Shown in pieces: positions 22,310-34,656 of a stretch of DNA of 64,000 nucleotides. The number at the start of each line of letters is the position of its first letter. Positions within the stretch are counted from its first letter, which is position 1. Origin of the DNA: Gymnopilus junonius (Eukaryota; Basidiomycota; Agaricomycetes; Agaricales; Galerinaceae); NCBI GenBank assembly GCA_015501075.1, contig JADNYJ010000089.1:1-64000 (forward strand), written 5' to 3'. Under the pieces are notes generated by a model, which was given only the letters and a program-made list of their open reading frames with translations, was not told where the DNA came from and did no database searches. Position numbers and translations under genes: made by a program.

Positions 22310-23200
22310 TGTGGATAAAAAGCATGGTGAATTGGTTTCCAACATTTTAAATGGAGTGAGAAATAGAGCGTCGACTGACATGCTGATCGAGGATAATGAA
22401 GGTCACGTTGTTGGGGAGCTGAGGGCGGAAGTGAATGACCGAACCTATGGTTTGGTTCACATTCAAGAAACTGGTGTACATTATTAGCAAATCCTGCAGG
22501 AAGACGTGAATAACAAAACGAGTCGCACTTGATATCCATGATGGCATTTCCCTCGGTTTGATTGTCTCTCACAGTGGCATCGAGCTGACTAGTAACAATG
22601 AAGGAGGTCTGCACGCCAGTGTCCCAAAGGCACCAAACATTTTCAAAAACTGATCGAGGGGGATCTTCAGACATGTCTGTAGTGCTTGTCATGACGATAC
22701 GTGAGGCGAGTATGAAAGGAAGCTTATTGGCGGTGACATCCTGGACAGACTGAGCTATGCTGATGTAAACAGACCTGGTACCTTGCCATCAGGGAAAGAC
22801 TGTTTAGTAAGTTCAAGGAGATGATGACGGTGTTCCTTCGCTAACGGATCGACGTTGGTGGGCTTGGTAGGCTTGGGAATGAACTTAGAGATGGTAGTGA
22901 ATTTGAGGCCTGCAGTTGCCTCAGTTGGTTGGAGAGCAACTAAAAGCATGGGATGGGTTCATTGTCAGAGAGCGAGCAAGGAGTTGGGAGTTGACTTACG
23001 CATAGACAGTGCAGCACGACGTTGGGACGCTTCAGTGGTCAATTTACATGCCTAGCTTCGTCCTCATCATGTATGACCTTGAGGAGGTCCTCGATTGAGA
23101 TATTGATGTTTAATTTGGCGAGAGCCGCTGCGAGGGAGGAAACATGGACAACCTGAAGAGCATCAGCCATAGGAGGTGCGGGTAACATTGGAGGCAATGC
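22310..23200 (-). pseudogene. Retropepsin-like aspartic protease gene, decayed
   Basis: Minus strand. The core CLWDTGVQTSFI (around 22600) is a retropepsin active-site motif (D-T-G). About 70 residues on, in a shifted frame, LPNNVTFIILDQHV resembles the I-I-L-G-x-[DH] flap/closing motif with Asp for Gly. Upstream, starting at ATG 23170 or 23188, are MADALQVVHVSSLAAALAKLN and, across a GTAAGT...TTTTAG intron (about 22946-23001), a conserved-looking stretch with PKPTKPTNVDPLAKEH. Small frame breaks near 23050, 22775 and 22520 disable it. It could be a domesticated retroelement protease or a piece of a gag-pol element; no RT or integrase lies nearby. Confidence 0.55.
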
Positions 23201-23347
23201 TGAAGACAGGAGTAGTCAGAGTGCAGAATCCCCCCAGATTAGATAACATTCCTGTTTTGTCCCACTGCCGGACCTGACTTTCCAGCAGACTGGCAGGAAA
23301 TAGACTGAGATTTGCATGAGCTAATTTTCTGGTTGGTCATCGATAGG
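23201..23347. other. Short spacer between retropepsin-like pseudogene and hAT
   Basis: No feature seen other than a CTTCAG acceptor-like site that could belong to the pseudogene. Confidence 0.3.
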
Positions 23348-23360
23348 TAGTGTTGTCCCC
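23348..23360 (+). repeat. hAT-A left terminal inverted repeat
   Basis: TAGTGTTGTCCCC; perfect inverse of 27511-27523. Confidence 0.8.
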
Positions 23361-23759
23361 AGAGTGAACTGACTTCGAGGTGAACTTCATTTCAGTTCGA
23401 AATCAAGGCACTTTGGGTCACTTCATTGACAATGAGTTGGGCTGAAGTCACTCCATCGAGGTCAGTCGAACTCATCAATTTACACACGTGATGCGGTTGC
23501 ACAGATGCTTCTGGACGCACCTCTGAAAATTAAAGAGAGTGCTCTCCTCTCCTCTTCCTCAAATTCCCATTCCGCACTGGTAAAACAGGAGAATTACTGT
23601 ACCTCGCAATGCTAATATATATTTTGATCTTTGTTGCTCTGTAAAAATTTCTTGTGCACATGGTTTTTTTCAGCAAAGGTATGGATAAAAAGTATAAATT
23701 GGCCTCTGCAGGGGGATTTGAGACCATCACTCTCACTTTGAGTGACCCATACTTAAACG

Positions 23760-26700
23760 ATGACCTTACAGACACCTTCTACTTCTAATCCTCTGTCATA
23801 CTTAGATCAGGAATTTTTATTCCTTAACCAATGTGATCTTACTCCACCTGGCTCTCCTTCATTAGGAGGAATGTCTGCTGCTATACCTCAGACCAAAATT
23901 TCTATGACTCAGAGTGCTTCTCAACATCCCTCTCATGTTTACTCATATCCAATGATGTACCATCCTCAGATGCTGCCCAATACCCCAGGCTATTCTTCTC
24001 AGTCAACATTTCCTCTTACCCACATTCCACCACATATGCAACAAAACTCAGCTCACTGCTATCCTGGAAGCATTTTATTTCCTCAGAATTATCAGCCTCT
24101 TTCACATCAAAATGTTCTCACCCCGAATTGTCTTGTGAATAACCTTCCAGCAGCTCAGTCAAGTAAACGGAAGAGACCAACAACAAGTGGTACATGAAAT
24201 AAGCGCCAGAGATGAGCTGCTGCATCAGATCTACAGACAATAACTCCTTCATCTTCTTGTGTTGGCCCTCCATCAACTTTACAGGAAGGAATTGAAAATC
24301 AAGACCCTAATCTGGGTAAGTGACCAATTAGATCCTTCTTGACAGTTATTAACTTGAAATAATTAGCACCAGTTTCTTCTGCAGCTCCTTCCAATACAAT
24401 GCAGGAAAATAATGACTACCACTACTCACACCATTATCATGACCTTCCTGCAGCTGCAACAGATGTATATTATTTTCTACAGCCTCTCGAGTCTGAGAAA
24501 GAACCAACCACTTGTAAGGCCAACCAATGAACCAATCTTGACTTGTAAGCCATGCAGTCCATTTGTCGGTTGCAAACTCTGCATGTAAGACTCTATCTAT
24601 TTTGGTTTAATACAAATTACAATTGATAATCTACCTTGTTTGAACAGGAAATAGAAAGTCTGGAAACTCACAGATGGCATGACCACCTGTATTCGCCATC
24701 ATCTCAGCAAGCAGCATACCAAAGTTTATGAGACAACTATTCAGGTCAAAGGTCTCAAACATGCCAATATGTCCCCTCATGCTTCTCAGACCTCGAATTC
24801 ATCAATTGACTTGAATGCACCATTTTCCGTTGAAAAATTCCTCGACCTTCTTCAAAGATGGGTTGTCATTGATGATCAGGTAATTGCCTCTGAGTTTTGA
24901 AAGATTTATTTGTCTACTGACAGCTAAATTTACAGTTGATCCACATCTTGGAGTGCCCAGAATTTTGTGATCTTATGCTCTACTTAGGTGCTGGAAAGAT
25001 AGATGATAAGGACTTGCCTCACTGCCACAAAATGATGGATATGATCATAGATGCCTATAAAAGGTGATTGATCACAACCAAGGAGGAACTTAAGAAATCT
25101 CTGGGGCATATTTCCTTTACCACAGATCTCTGGAGTGATCCTAACCTCAACTCCTTCATGGCTGTGACTGTCCATTTTTACATCCGGGATGAGAAGGGAT
25201 GCCTTGTGAAATGAAATGGACTGATTGCTTTCTGGTTTATAGAGGGAAGTCACACTGGTGAGAATCTCACAAAGCACTTTATAAAAATTGCCAATGAGAT
25301 GGGTATCCTTGACAAGGCATGTTTATTTTTCTTTCTTCTAAATATCATATCTAACTGACACTATTTAGATTTGTTCTATTACAATGGATAATGCTTCCAA
25401 TAACAACACATTCATGGAAAACCTGGAATATGAACTCAATGCCAGGAACATCCCTTTTCATCAAGATGGAAACCAGATACAGTAAATTCTATCTAAAAGG
25501 TATCTATCTAAGTTGCTGACTTATTATTATCCTAGTTGCTTTCCACATGTTATCAATATCACCTGTCAAACCATTATAACTGAACTCAAATGGAACAACA
25601 TGTGCAGTATTGAACCCCCACCAATGAGCATACCACCAACAAATGATGAGCTCACCTGCTGGAATGCATATCTCGAGGCGCTCAAGCAAGATTTGATAGG
25701 AAAGTGCTGGAACATTGTTGCTTCATGCTGTTCTTCTGGCCAGCATCAGCAAGCCTTGCTTCTAAAAATTGAAGAGGGTAACAAGACAGGCTACTGGAAG
25801 GGTAAGCTCGATGATGGGAAGGACACAATTCATCCTGTTCAACTGCTCCATGACTGTGACACCTGGTGGTCATCAACCTTTAATATGATTGACTGAGTTC
25901 TTGAGCTTTACATTGTAAGTACCCTTACTCCATGCATCAACTTTCTATTTCTAAAATTTGTAGGCTATTCATGACTTTCTGCTTGACTTGGGCCAGTCAG
26001 ATGTGTTGGACTCACTGGCCTTAAGTGAGTTGCAGAAGAGTATCTTGCAGGACATCCACCAAGTCCTTCAAGTTGCCCATCTCACTCAGGAGCTTCTTTC
26101 AGCTGAATGGACTCCTACCTTATCAATGGCACTGCCAGTCTTTGAGACCTTGATTTTAAAGTGGAAAATGCTTGCTGCTACAATACCAGAACTCAAGCAT
26201 TTCATTGATCTGGGCATATTGAAATTGGAGGAATATGTTTCTCAAACTAGAAAAACATGGCTGTATGCCCTTGCAATGAGTACAATAATTTCTCTTTCCT
26301 TTTCTTTGATCTTTGAACTGACAGATACCATGTTTACAGTTTTGAATCCTGGACAGAAGTTCAGCTGGTTCAATGAAAATGACCCTACAGGAGAGGATGA
26401 GAAGAATGCCTGAAAATGGATTCTCGAAGCAGTTCATTCAAAGCATGGTGATTTTATTTTCCATCTTGACCTTTTTGATCTGACCTAGATGATGAGTTAC
26501 AAACAACATGAACATACAAAAGAACCACCAGTACCAGCATCAACTTGGTCTGTGCAACTTCCAAGCAGGTTGCAGTCAGTCTCTGCAATTGCAGCAGCCA
26601 ATATTGGTCATGGGTACAGCCATCTGCAGTCTCTTAATGTCATGGTCCAGCGCTCTTCATCATTGGCAAGTATTCCAAATGCAGAAGTGCCCAATTCATC

Positions 26701-27233
26701 TCAACACATGCCATCTTTTCCAGTCCAAGAAACCAGAGAAGAGGCTTCTGCACAAAAGGCTCGAGAACTGGCCGATGACAGGGTATTTGTCAAGCAAGAA
26801 CTGAGTAGATACAAGGCCATGGGAGTTGTTGCATCAATTGACAACTCAGGCATGATTGACATTGATGGGTTTTGGTCAGTGTGTATACCTTACTCTCAGA
26901 CCCTGAATCATTAATAGCTTCTTATTTAGGTACACAAGCATGAATACCCATTGCTATTTCGAGTAGCAATGGATGTGTTACCTGCCCAAGCATCATCCGT
27001 CCCATGTGAACAGGTTTTCTCATCAAGTAAAGAGACTTGTGCATTGCGTGGAAACCATGTCTCTTGATATTGCTTGAAGCACTTCAAGTATTGAAGTTTT
27101 CTTACAAATCTGAGAGGCTATCTTTTGTGGAGGAGCTCGCTAGGGAAGTTGATTATACCATAGCGGGTCCTCTCACAGAATCTGCAATTGACGAGCTTTT
27201 AAAGGCCGGAAGGTGGATGAGTTGGAGGAATTA
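23760..27233 (+). pseudogene. hAT transposase, multi-exon, with stop codons
   Basis: Begins with a Pro/Ser/Gln-rich N-terminus (23760-24197) ending in the basic SSKRKRP. After a GTAAGT...CTGCAG intron come BED-finger remains (KLTDGMTTCIRHHLSKQH at about 24675). The RNase-H-like core is readable as FTTDLWSDPNLNSFMAVTVHF (about 25115), TMDNASNNN (about 25385) and CFPHVINI (about 25545). The C-terminal dimerisation domain is EYPLLFRVAMDVLPAQASSV to PCEQVFSSSKE (about 26945-27030). In-frame stops, mostly TGA, interrupt nearly every exon. Such transposases cut and paste the element by binding its ends. Not functional as read. Confidence 0.85.
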
Positions 27234-27510
27234 ATTAAAAACACTAATAATTCATCTTAATATACATACTCTACATACTCTATGTACTCTACATACCCTA
27301 TTTCGCTTTGAAAGGCCATCTGTTTCCGACTACTGTATACTTATCTACTGTAATCAGTCATCCCAATCCAGATATCTCTGCGACCTCATTGGTCCGAAAT
27401 TTGATGGCGGTTATCGCCGACTTCGTGTCACCTCGCGAGGTGAACTTCGGCCCAGTTCGTTCTCGTCGAACTGGGTCGAAGTGTCACTCCGTTTCGCTTC
27501 GCTTCGCTCC

Positions 27511-27523
27511 GGGGACAACACTA
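27511..27523 (-). repeat. hAT-A right terminal inverted repeat
   Basis: GGGGACAACACTA; perfect inverse of 23348-23360. Confidence 0.8.
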
Positions 27524-28399
27524 CTTCCATGCTTGTTCCCTGCCCATGACTATAGTACGCCTCGACTTTGCATTTTTCCACGAGCTTGTTACAACGAGAT
27601 CGACACAGTGAAATAAAAATTTCTTTCTAGGCCGCTCTTTCGATCTGTCTGCTTCATCAGTTGTGTGGCTTGAACCTTTTCTAGATAACGTGTTCTGTAT
27701 TCGAAACTGCTGTCGCTCTATCTTACGTCTGCCATGCATGCACAATCGCTGCTCTTCTGAGTACCTATCCATTAACTAGGAATTTTGAACTATGCTTCTT
27801 TATCTCTGTAAGTATCACAAATAATCCATTCTCTTGAGCTGCAAAGTGGTGACTCCTACTCGCTTTACAACAATTCACCTTGTTAACTTCATTCGCAATC
27901 TCCTCCCACTGAAAACTGGTTTATGTGCCCTGCTCATAATGAGTAACTGCCATCTTTTCCCCTAATCTGAAAATATTTTCAGTCTTGTTTCGACTCGAGA
28001 AATCAGTTGCGGTCGCTGCTTATCCAGCTACGGCGTGTCATCGCTAGTTGTCTTGTATCTATGGACTACTTTGCTCTGCCAGTATTATATCGGTGCTCCA
28101 TCAAAACTCACGTAAGTACCATCCTCTCCAGCCGCAAGCCTCTTTGCTAATTGTGTCTACGATTTTTTTGCTCTCTTCGTATTCATACCACTATCACCAG
28201 CATTGACTTATGTAAGTTCCCTTAGTTCGCGGGCGATATGATTAAATTCATTACCGTTCACGAAGAAGTTGGAGCAGTAAATCACCCAATGAGATGCGGA
28301 AAAGTCGCATCTTCTATTATGGAGTGTTCAAGACAGATTCGACTAAGTAAGTGGTATTTTACTACATTTCCTGCACAAATATCCTACTGAAAAATTCGT
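27524..28399. other. Intergenic region with intron-like signals
   Basis: No coding frame of note. Good donor and acceptor pairs lie on the plus strand (GTAAGTATC near 27809 with TTTTCAG near 27983; GTAAGTACC near 28111; GTAAGTTCC near 28211), so a spliced non-coding or very short coding transcript is possible. Nothing else is supported. Confidence 0.3.
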
Positions 28400-29798
28400 C
28401 TACTTCTTGAGTCCCATCATGCGCTTCCAGGTTCCCTTTTTTGTTTTCTCTATATTTTCCCTCGACAATCTGAATAAATCTTTCCTGTAGGATCCAAGAC
28501 GGTCATAGCTCTGATCAGTGAACCTAAACTTGACTTCGTCCTGGAACATTTCGAATTGCGAGATGGCCTCTTTATCAAGGTACGGAATTGGATCACTTGT
28601 CTCGCGTTCGCAAGTGACGTCGAAAATCTTCAAAGGTCGTCGACGGCTACCAGTGCCGCGATCTTGGGAGACCGGAACTAGGAACCACGGAATAATGGTA
28701 CATGGGAATGGGCCCTTTCCGGACCATTTGAAACATTTCAGGAGCGGGAGACATGGCTTTGTCGATGTGGGTACGTTAATAGCACGGTTTGGGAGGTGAT
28801 TCGTAAGAGCCTGACACAAATTCTGCAGATGCCCCTCAATGATACCACCCCGCATGATCTCGAGTGTTTCCAAGAAAGGTGTCGATTGCAGTATCTGGAC
28901 GAACTCGTCAGGTCCGAATTCGCTCTCAATAATTTTCAGGCTTATAAGAGGACATCGAGACCGATGTAGGAAGGAAACCAGGGTGTCAGCATTTGACTTG
29001 ACGTTCCGGACGGCAAGGTGCTTCAACTTCGGAAGCTTGACGTTGTCGAAAAACAGTGGTGCTCCTCCTCTGAAACGAAATTCAATTTGCAAAGACTCGA
29101 GCTTTTCAAGAATGACGACATCAATTGAACGAATTGGGATGTTCAACAGAGTCAAGTCGACAGTTGCGTAGATTCGGGACGGATTGTAGGATTTTGATAA
29201 TGCAGTCGATTGGCTCGGAACACAAGGTAAGGTCAGTTATGGATGGCCCGTTTAGATCGTGAATGTTGAATCGTAGTCCGCTTTTGATAGTCACAACCTT
29301 TGGTGAGACTTCGGATAACAAAAGACGCGTGTTGACGACGTCGGATACGATTGGATCCAAGGAGAGCTGATACAGGGTAGAAGGGGCACCAGAGGTCGTG
29401 AATAGTGAAAGCAAGGAGGATGGCATGGCTAGATCCAAAGAATACCAGCGATCGCAATGTCCATTGAGAAATCTAATCAACCGATGAACTTGGGAAAGGT
29501 CTTCGTGCATTGAGTAGTCGACAAAGAAGATGATTGACAGAGGAAGCTTTCCAGACCTGCGTACCCAGTCCTCGAAAAATCTAGCTCGTTTTGTCGTCAA
29601 AGATTTTTGAATGGAAATGTATACAAATGTCCAGATATCAGGTGTTGACCAGGCAAGCCGGTGCCATGCTTTGGACACTGCTGCCAGTGTAAGTGGCGAG
29701 GTACCATTCTGAGAGTTGGAAACCTCGAATACGGCAGAGACGAGTTCAGGAGGAAGGTAGTCGTTTATAGAGCGACGACCACGGCCACGTTGAGCCAT
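28400..29798 (-). pseudogene. F-box protein with one frame break
   Basis: ATG 29798 opens a frame with an N-terminal F-box: INDYLPPELVSAVFEVS, then LAAVSKAWHRLAWSTPDIW, in the usual L-P-x-E-[LI] and W-x-x-[AP]-x-[LI]W pattern. The frame ends at 29121 after SVPNLRNCRLDS. A second frame overlapping it from about 29155 continues with leucine-rich sequence (LLNIPIRSIDVVILEKLESL) to a stop at 28400, giving about 470 residues if joined. The break is within CGACTTGACTCTG near 29150, where one extra base or two missing ones explains it. F-box proteins recruit substrates to SCF ubiquitin ligases; the Leu-rich part would bind the substrate. No intron fits the break, so it is either real decay or an assembly error. 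Confidence 0.75.
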
Positions 29799-32700
29799 GA
29801 GATTTTTTCCGAACGGCCTGTAAACTCAAGGGTGTTAGCTACATTCGAAAGTTAAAATAATTCCTCTAAACACTTGCCGTTAGTCAAGAAATAGAAAAGA
29901 AATGGACAGAGTCAAAGAGGTGCGGCAACAAATGAAGATGAAGGCGCGTTAGAGTTAGAGTACACGAATGAACGGGAACCGTTAATGAATCTTTTGAGAA
30001 TGAGGCGGCTTATAAGGATGGACGGCTTTCCCCCGGAAGTCAAAAATTAGCCATATAAAGAAAGGAACAACATGGCCCGATTTTGCCTGAATTGTATACC
30101 GCGTGTATTAGGCATGCTGGCCCTCGCCGACGTTTAAATGGCTCAACTCCCATAGGCGCTCTAAAAGTAATTTCCTTATGGAGTACGGCCGACAGAAAAT
30201 TTGGTATCCGGTTAGAATCTATTTCGCACCTCAGAACATTGCATGAGCAATTTTTTCATATACAAATGATGAACAGTTGAGCCCATCTTCCAGAAATTTT
30301 ATTGTATAGCCGAGTGGCTTTGTACGTCGTATGCTGATGTTGCCTGATGCAACCGTGTGTAGACATTGGTGGCCAGACTTGACTTCTTCAGAACCCCGAT
30401 CGAGGTGCATGGCCCTTATTCCGGCTATAAACTCTGCGTGTTACTGGCATTGTGCAAAGTACGACGACGTGCGGCCTTCAGCCCATTGATTGACGAGTAC
30501 TCTTCCCAATTGGGAATGCTTCCTAAACGAAGTAACCCCGTCGAAGTCGGACATCCTCCGCATCGAATCGGGATTCCGCTGCCCATGTCAACCACCTGAG
30601 CTTCTCAGACCCTGGTGCGAATAAAAAGGAGGTAAAATTTCAATCAAACGGATCCATGTTTGAAATAAGGATTTTGTTGCCAGGGACTAGGGGCATGTTG
30701 ATATCTGAGATGGTTTATGGGCTGAAATTTTCGCCCCGCACAGGATTGGTGCGGCATTGAGTAGGCGGAAAGATATGTCCCTGGCCAGTGAAGAAACTGA
30801 AGAAAGACGCACCGCAGGGAACAGTAACGCATTGATGTCAATGGCCCAGAAGATGAGCCTTTGTACTTCGGCGAGATAACAACAATTCCGTAAAGGCGGG
30901 ACGACCTTAGACTTGTGTGGGCCAACGACAGAAATGAGCTTCGTGCAAGAGTAAAATAAGCCTCTTGTCATGCAGAACGGGGATATCCTTAGTCGTGCTA
31001 AAGGAAATAAAAAGAAATTTTTTCTCAGGCAGTCGACTCATTGGGAGTCCGAGTTTAAATACTTAAATTGTGTTTACTGATTCAGCCTAGTACCCACGAG
31101 AAAGTTATGCGCACGTACTTATTTAATTAGTTTCAAGCTGTGCATAGAGCTACTCTTTCCTGAGGACAACTCGACCGGATCCACCTTCGATGCTCAAACG
31201 ACTTCTTACCACTCCACATCACCAACCAAGAATGACAGAGATATAAGCCACTCCAGGGCCGCTGTCTAACGACCCAATAAACCTATGCGCGTCAGGCACG
31301 GACTTACGGCGTCCTGAAGGGTCCTGTTACGTCCCTCGAGTAAAAAGGTAGACTGTCGAGGCAAATCTGCAACAAGAGTAAATAGGGTTAGCATGCATGC
31401 GGGATGAGGATTGATCAGAATGAGAAAAGTCGGCTTACCATATCGATATATATCCACAGCACATACGCCACGCTTTCGCTTTCGCCCAAACATAAGGAAT
31501 ATCTGAGAGCAACACGTCATCAAAGTGCACAGTAGCGGACAAGGTATACACAAACGGTGAGATCCTTTTTGCAACATGAAGAGGAGATAAAAGGCTGAAA
31601 TTGAGGGTAATACTAGTCAAGCTGAATAAGACTACCAAAATGCGCAAGAAATGAGTTAACTTACCTATTCCCAGTAAAGGGACGACAGATGAATAAACAC
31701 TCTATGATGAACCGACCCGTATTCTAACTGTTGGTGACCCACTTGGAACCGACCTCCGACCTCCGTATTGTCAGCATTTTTTCCATGATCCTGAGTGGCC
31801 TTCGTATATCGAGTGGAGGAGCATAGCATGCTGCAAACGTCCTTGTCGGTGAAGAAAGATTGTGGCGGTCAATGTGTGGAATCGCAGAAGAGGGCTGAGT
31901 CGGTGAGAACTATGCACAGGAGAGCAGGAGGCACAAGTCTCTTCATCGACGAGTGACGTGGCTGTATGCGTAGACGGAAGAAGAGCTGGTAGACTGAAGA
32001 AGGATTAGCAAAGCTATAGCGTATGTGAGAAAAACAGCGATGCTTACTAGTAGGACACGAAGACGGGTTGAGAGGCCATGAAGATCGCGCGAATAGTACC
32101 CCGTCTCAAAGATATCAAAACGCCCTGGGCTTTGACGCGTGAATCGCGTCGAAGTTTATTGATGAAGTCGAGGAAGCGATTACCCAGTGTATTCACGGAA
32201 TGTCTAGTCGCGGAATGTCTCGCCTTGGGGTCATGGTGGGATCGATATGAAGAGCATATAAGCGATACTTCGACGTCCAGCAATGTATTCGTAGATTTTC
32301 CGTGGAGAAATGAGTTCTGACGCTGAGATGAGTGAAGGTAAGCGTCGCCCGAAACGTCCCGCTCGCTTGGTGAACTGTTTGGCTCTGGTATTTGAAACAA
32401 ATAGTGCCTGAGTCGAGTCCGGGATCCGAAGTTCGTCCGACTCTTTCTTTCCGCCCTTCACACTCCCTTGCGCCATTCTACACTGCGCCATCCATTGAAA
32501 TAGCTCATCGCCTTGATCTATATCGACTGCTTGCTGCCTCATTTTGGACAAACGTTCAACTATGTTGTGTTACTCTGCTCCAGACTACGCAGTCTTTTCC
32601 GCACACGACTAGTGTGTAAATTTATCCGATATGTTCGTATGTTTTACCAGCTTATTTTCATTCTGTACATCAATGTTTGACTTCGTACACCATGAAGACT

Positions 32701-33187
32701 ACCGTTTGCTTTGGTTTTTCTTTCACAGATTTCTGGTCTATTGCATTGTGTATTTACGGCGGTCATTTCTGAGTTCTGCGTCCTATGGTTAAGTTTCCCT
32801 GTCGATTTGACGACTGGCGTTACTTTGTCCTTTATATTCTGATCCCTCTGTGGGTGAAGCTTCTACTCGTCTGGGCATGTATTAAAGGCAACTTGATTAA
32901 AACGCTGGACGTGAAATCTCAAATAAGTGTGGTATTGACATTTCACGACTATTTATATTATAGGAGACTAGCGATGATTTAGACCATGCAGGGGTACTTA
33001 TTTGGAGGCAGAGAGACTCTTATTCTTCTTCTTGGTCCGTCCCTTGTTCTACTCCAGCTGTTATCCGATAACTTTCTCTATCAACCGCACTGTCTCCTTA
33101 ATCTCATTTCGCCACTTATTTATCTCTACACGGTGAATCAATCTCTTTTCCTGATTCATTCTTTCGATCACCGCCTACCTAGCCTCT
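29799..33187. other. Gene-poor stretch
   Basis: No recognised family. Minus-strand frames at 30687-30971, 31266-31647 and 32047-32551 have protein-like composition and lie near good splice signals (GTAAGCCGAC at about 31437, TTGTTGCAG at about 31369), so an eroded multi-exon gene on the minus strand is possible. I could not build an open spliced frame: joining those two sites creates a TGA. Confidence 0.35.
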
Positions 33188-33753
33188 TCAAGGTTTCGCG
33201 AAAAACCTGTTGTAGAAATCTCCCACAATTTGTGTACCCGGAAGGCGTGACTCGATGTGCGCGATCAGTCTGCTTTGCCCACCAGAAAGCTCAGACTGAC
33301 AGATGTCACATATCATCCAGTGAGCCTTGAGGTGCTTGCGTTGAATGTGCCGAACAAGTTTTGCTATCGACATCGCGGAGTATGCGCTTCTGCCACCATG
33401 AAACCGGCACTTATCCCAACAGCAACGGACTTTCGAGATCAGTGAAAAACACCGCGCATTGAGGTTGTATGTTTGAATGAGGTGTTTCCGGAGTTCCTTC
33501 CAAGAACTAAGGATGATTTTATTGCACTTATCCCAGTCGCAAGTCGTGGTATCATGTGGATTAGCATACTGTGCCAGATTGAGATCCACAACCTGAATAT
33601 CGGTACTGGTAGATGGGTCGGCCAACACAGCATCAGGATCCCTGAGTGGATCATAGCGGGAATTAATGAGAGGAGTCTGAGTAGTCCTAGAATATGAAAG
33701 CAAATAGTGTGACTAGGGACCTTTTAAGGCCTAAAAGAAACATACTTTGTCAT
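33188..33753 (-). CDS. Small C2H2-type zinc-finger protein
   Basis: Two exons: an 8-base first exon 33746-33753 (ATGACAAA) and 33188-33686, joined across a 59-bp intron (donor GTATGT, acceptor TTCTAG) to give 168 residues. The large frame has no ATG of its own near its start and begins exactly after an acceptor, which is why I chose this model. One classical finger is readable: CCWDKC, then HIQRKH (C-X4-C...H-X4-H). A degenerate finger precedes it (CDWDKC...HLIQTY, second His replaced by Tyr) and a CDIC...H segment follows. C2H2 proteins of this kind usually bind DNA. No partner is suggested by the neighbours. Confidence 0.65.
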
Positions 33754-34656
33754 TCTGTGCTGTAGGAAGAGAGAAAGAGAGCAAATGTGTGATGGATGCT
33801 GCTGTACAAGATTAAGGAAAAAGCAGTGTGGGCGAAACAATATTTATATCATTGGAACAATGGAAAATATTGCACACAACTGGCTTGAAATGATTAGATT
33901 ACTGCATGGGGTACAAGAGCTAAATAGAATAATAGAATTGCTGTAACCTCAGACACGCGCAGGTCCAGCTGTCCACAGCCCGACACAGCCTGCAAGGAGT
34001 CACGCATTCACGGCGCTGTTGGGGGAGTCAGAGTTCCATGACTCCGACTTCTGTCTCTGAGGTCTGAAGTAATGAAATTGAAAGAACTGCAGTTTAATCA
34101 AGACTCAAGACAGCTTACCACTGGGCAGGGCAGGGCCTGTACCAGTTACATGTATGCGGCGCGCAGTATTGTTACGTGCTGAGAAAACATCCAACAGAAA
34201 TGGAGCCAAAACTTAAATTTATATCTATTCAGACAGCGACATGGATTCAGACGCACGGCACGTCTACTTGACGCTATAAGTACCAGGCGATGCCTACACC
34301 ATACATTGATCCGCAACGAAAGAGTAGAGTATTCTATTTCCTTCAAACATTTGACAATCTAAACCGACAATCGAGAAGCATAGAAAAGAGTAAAGTAAAC
34401 GTGTAGAGAGCATTAGCGATTGAGGTATACGGAATGAAATGATAAAAACACCAGTTGGAGTTGTAGATATATGTGTGATGTACGTAAAAGAAAAGATCGA
34501 AAGCAAGGATTCGAAGGAGACAAACAAAGGAGAAGGGAATAGAGAAGATGACGATGAAGAAGAAGAAGAATGAGACGAAGAAGAAAGAAAGAAAGAAAGA
34601 AAGATCAACCATTCAAATAATTCCCAGTTCCAGTCCTAGATAACCCAAACCGTCCC
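33754..34656. other. Intergenic region
   Basis: No gene seen apart from the purine microsatellite listed next; presumably promoter of the zinc-finger gene and the 3' region of the decarboxylase gene. Confidence 0.4.
34553..34606 (+). repeat. GAA/GAAA microsatellite
   Basis: Runs of GAAGAA then GAAAGAAAGAAAGAAA. The minus-strand Ser/Phe-rich frames over it are artefacts of the repeat. Confidence 0.8.

Larger units (their letters stand above)
23348..27523 (+). mobile_element. hAT DNA transposon, full-size but decayed (hAT-A)
   Basis: 4.2-kb unit ending in the perfect 13-bp inverted repeats TAGTGTTGTCCCC (23348-23360) and GGGGACAACACTA (27511-27523). Both subterminal regions carry GAACT/AGTTC words and the shared block GAGGTGAACTTC. 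It contains a plus-strand transposase with BED-finger remains and a hAT dimerisation domain. The 8 bases on either side (TCGATAGG and CTTCCATG) do not match, so no target duplication remains, or the ends were rearranged. Confidence 0.8.

Noticed and set aside
23340..27531. 8-bp target duplication for hAT-A
   Set aside because: The flanking octamers TCGATAGG and CTTCCATG do not match in any nearby register.
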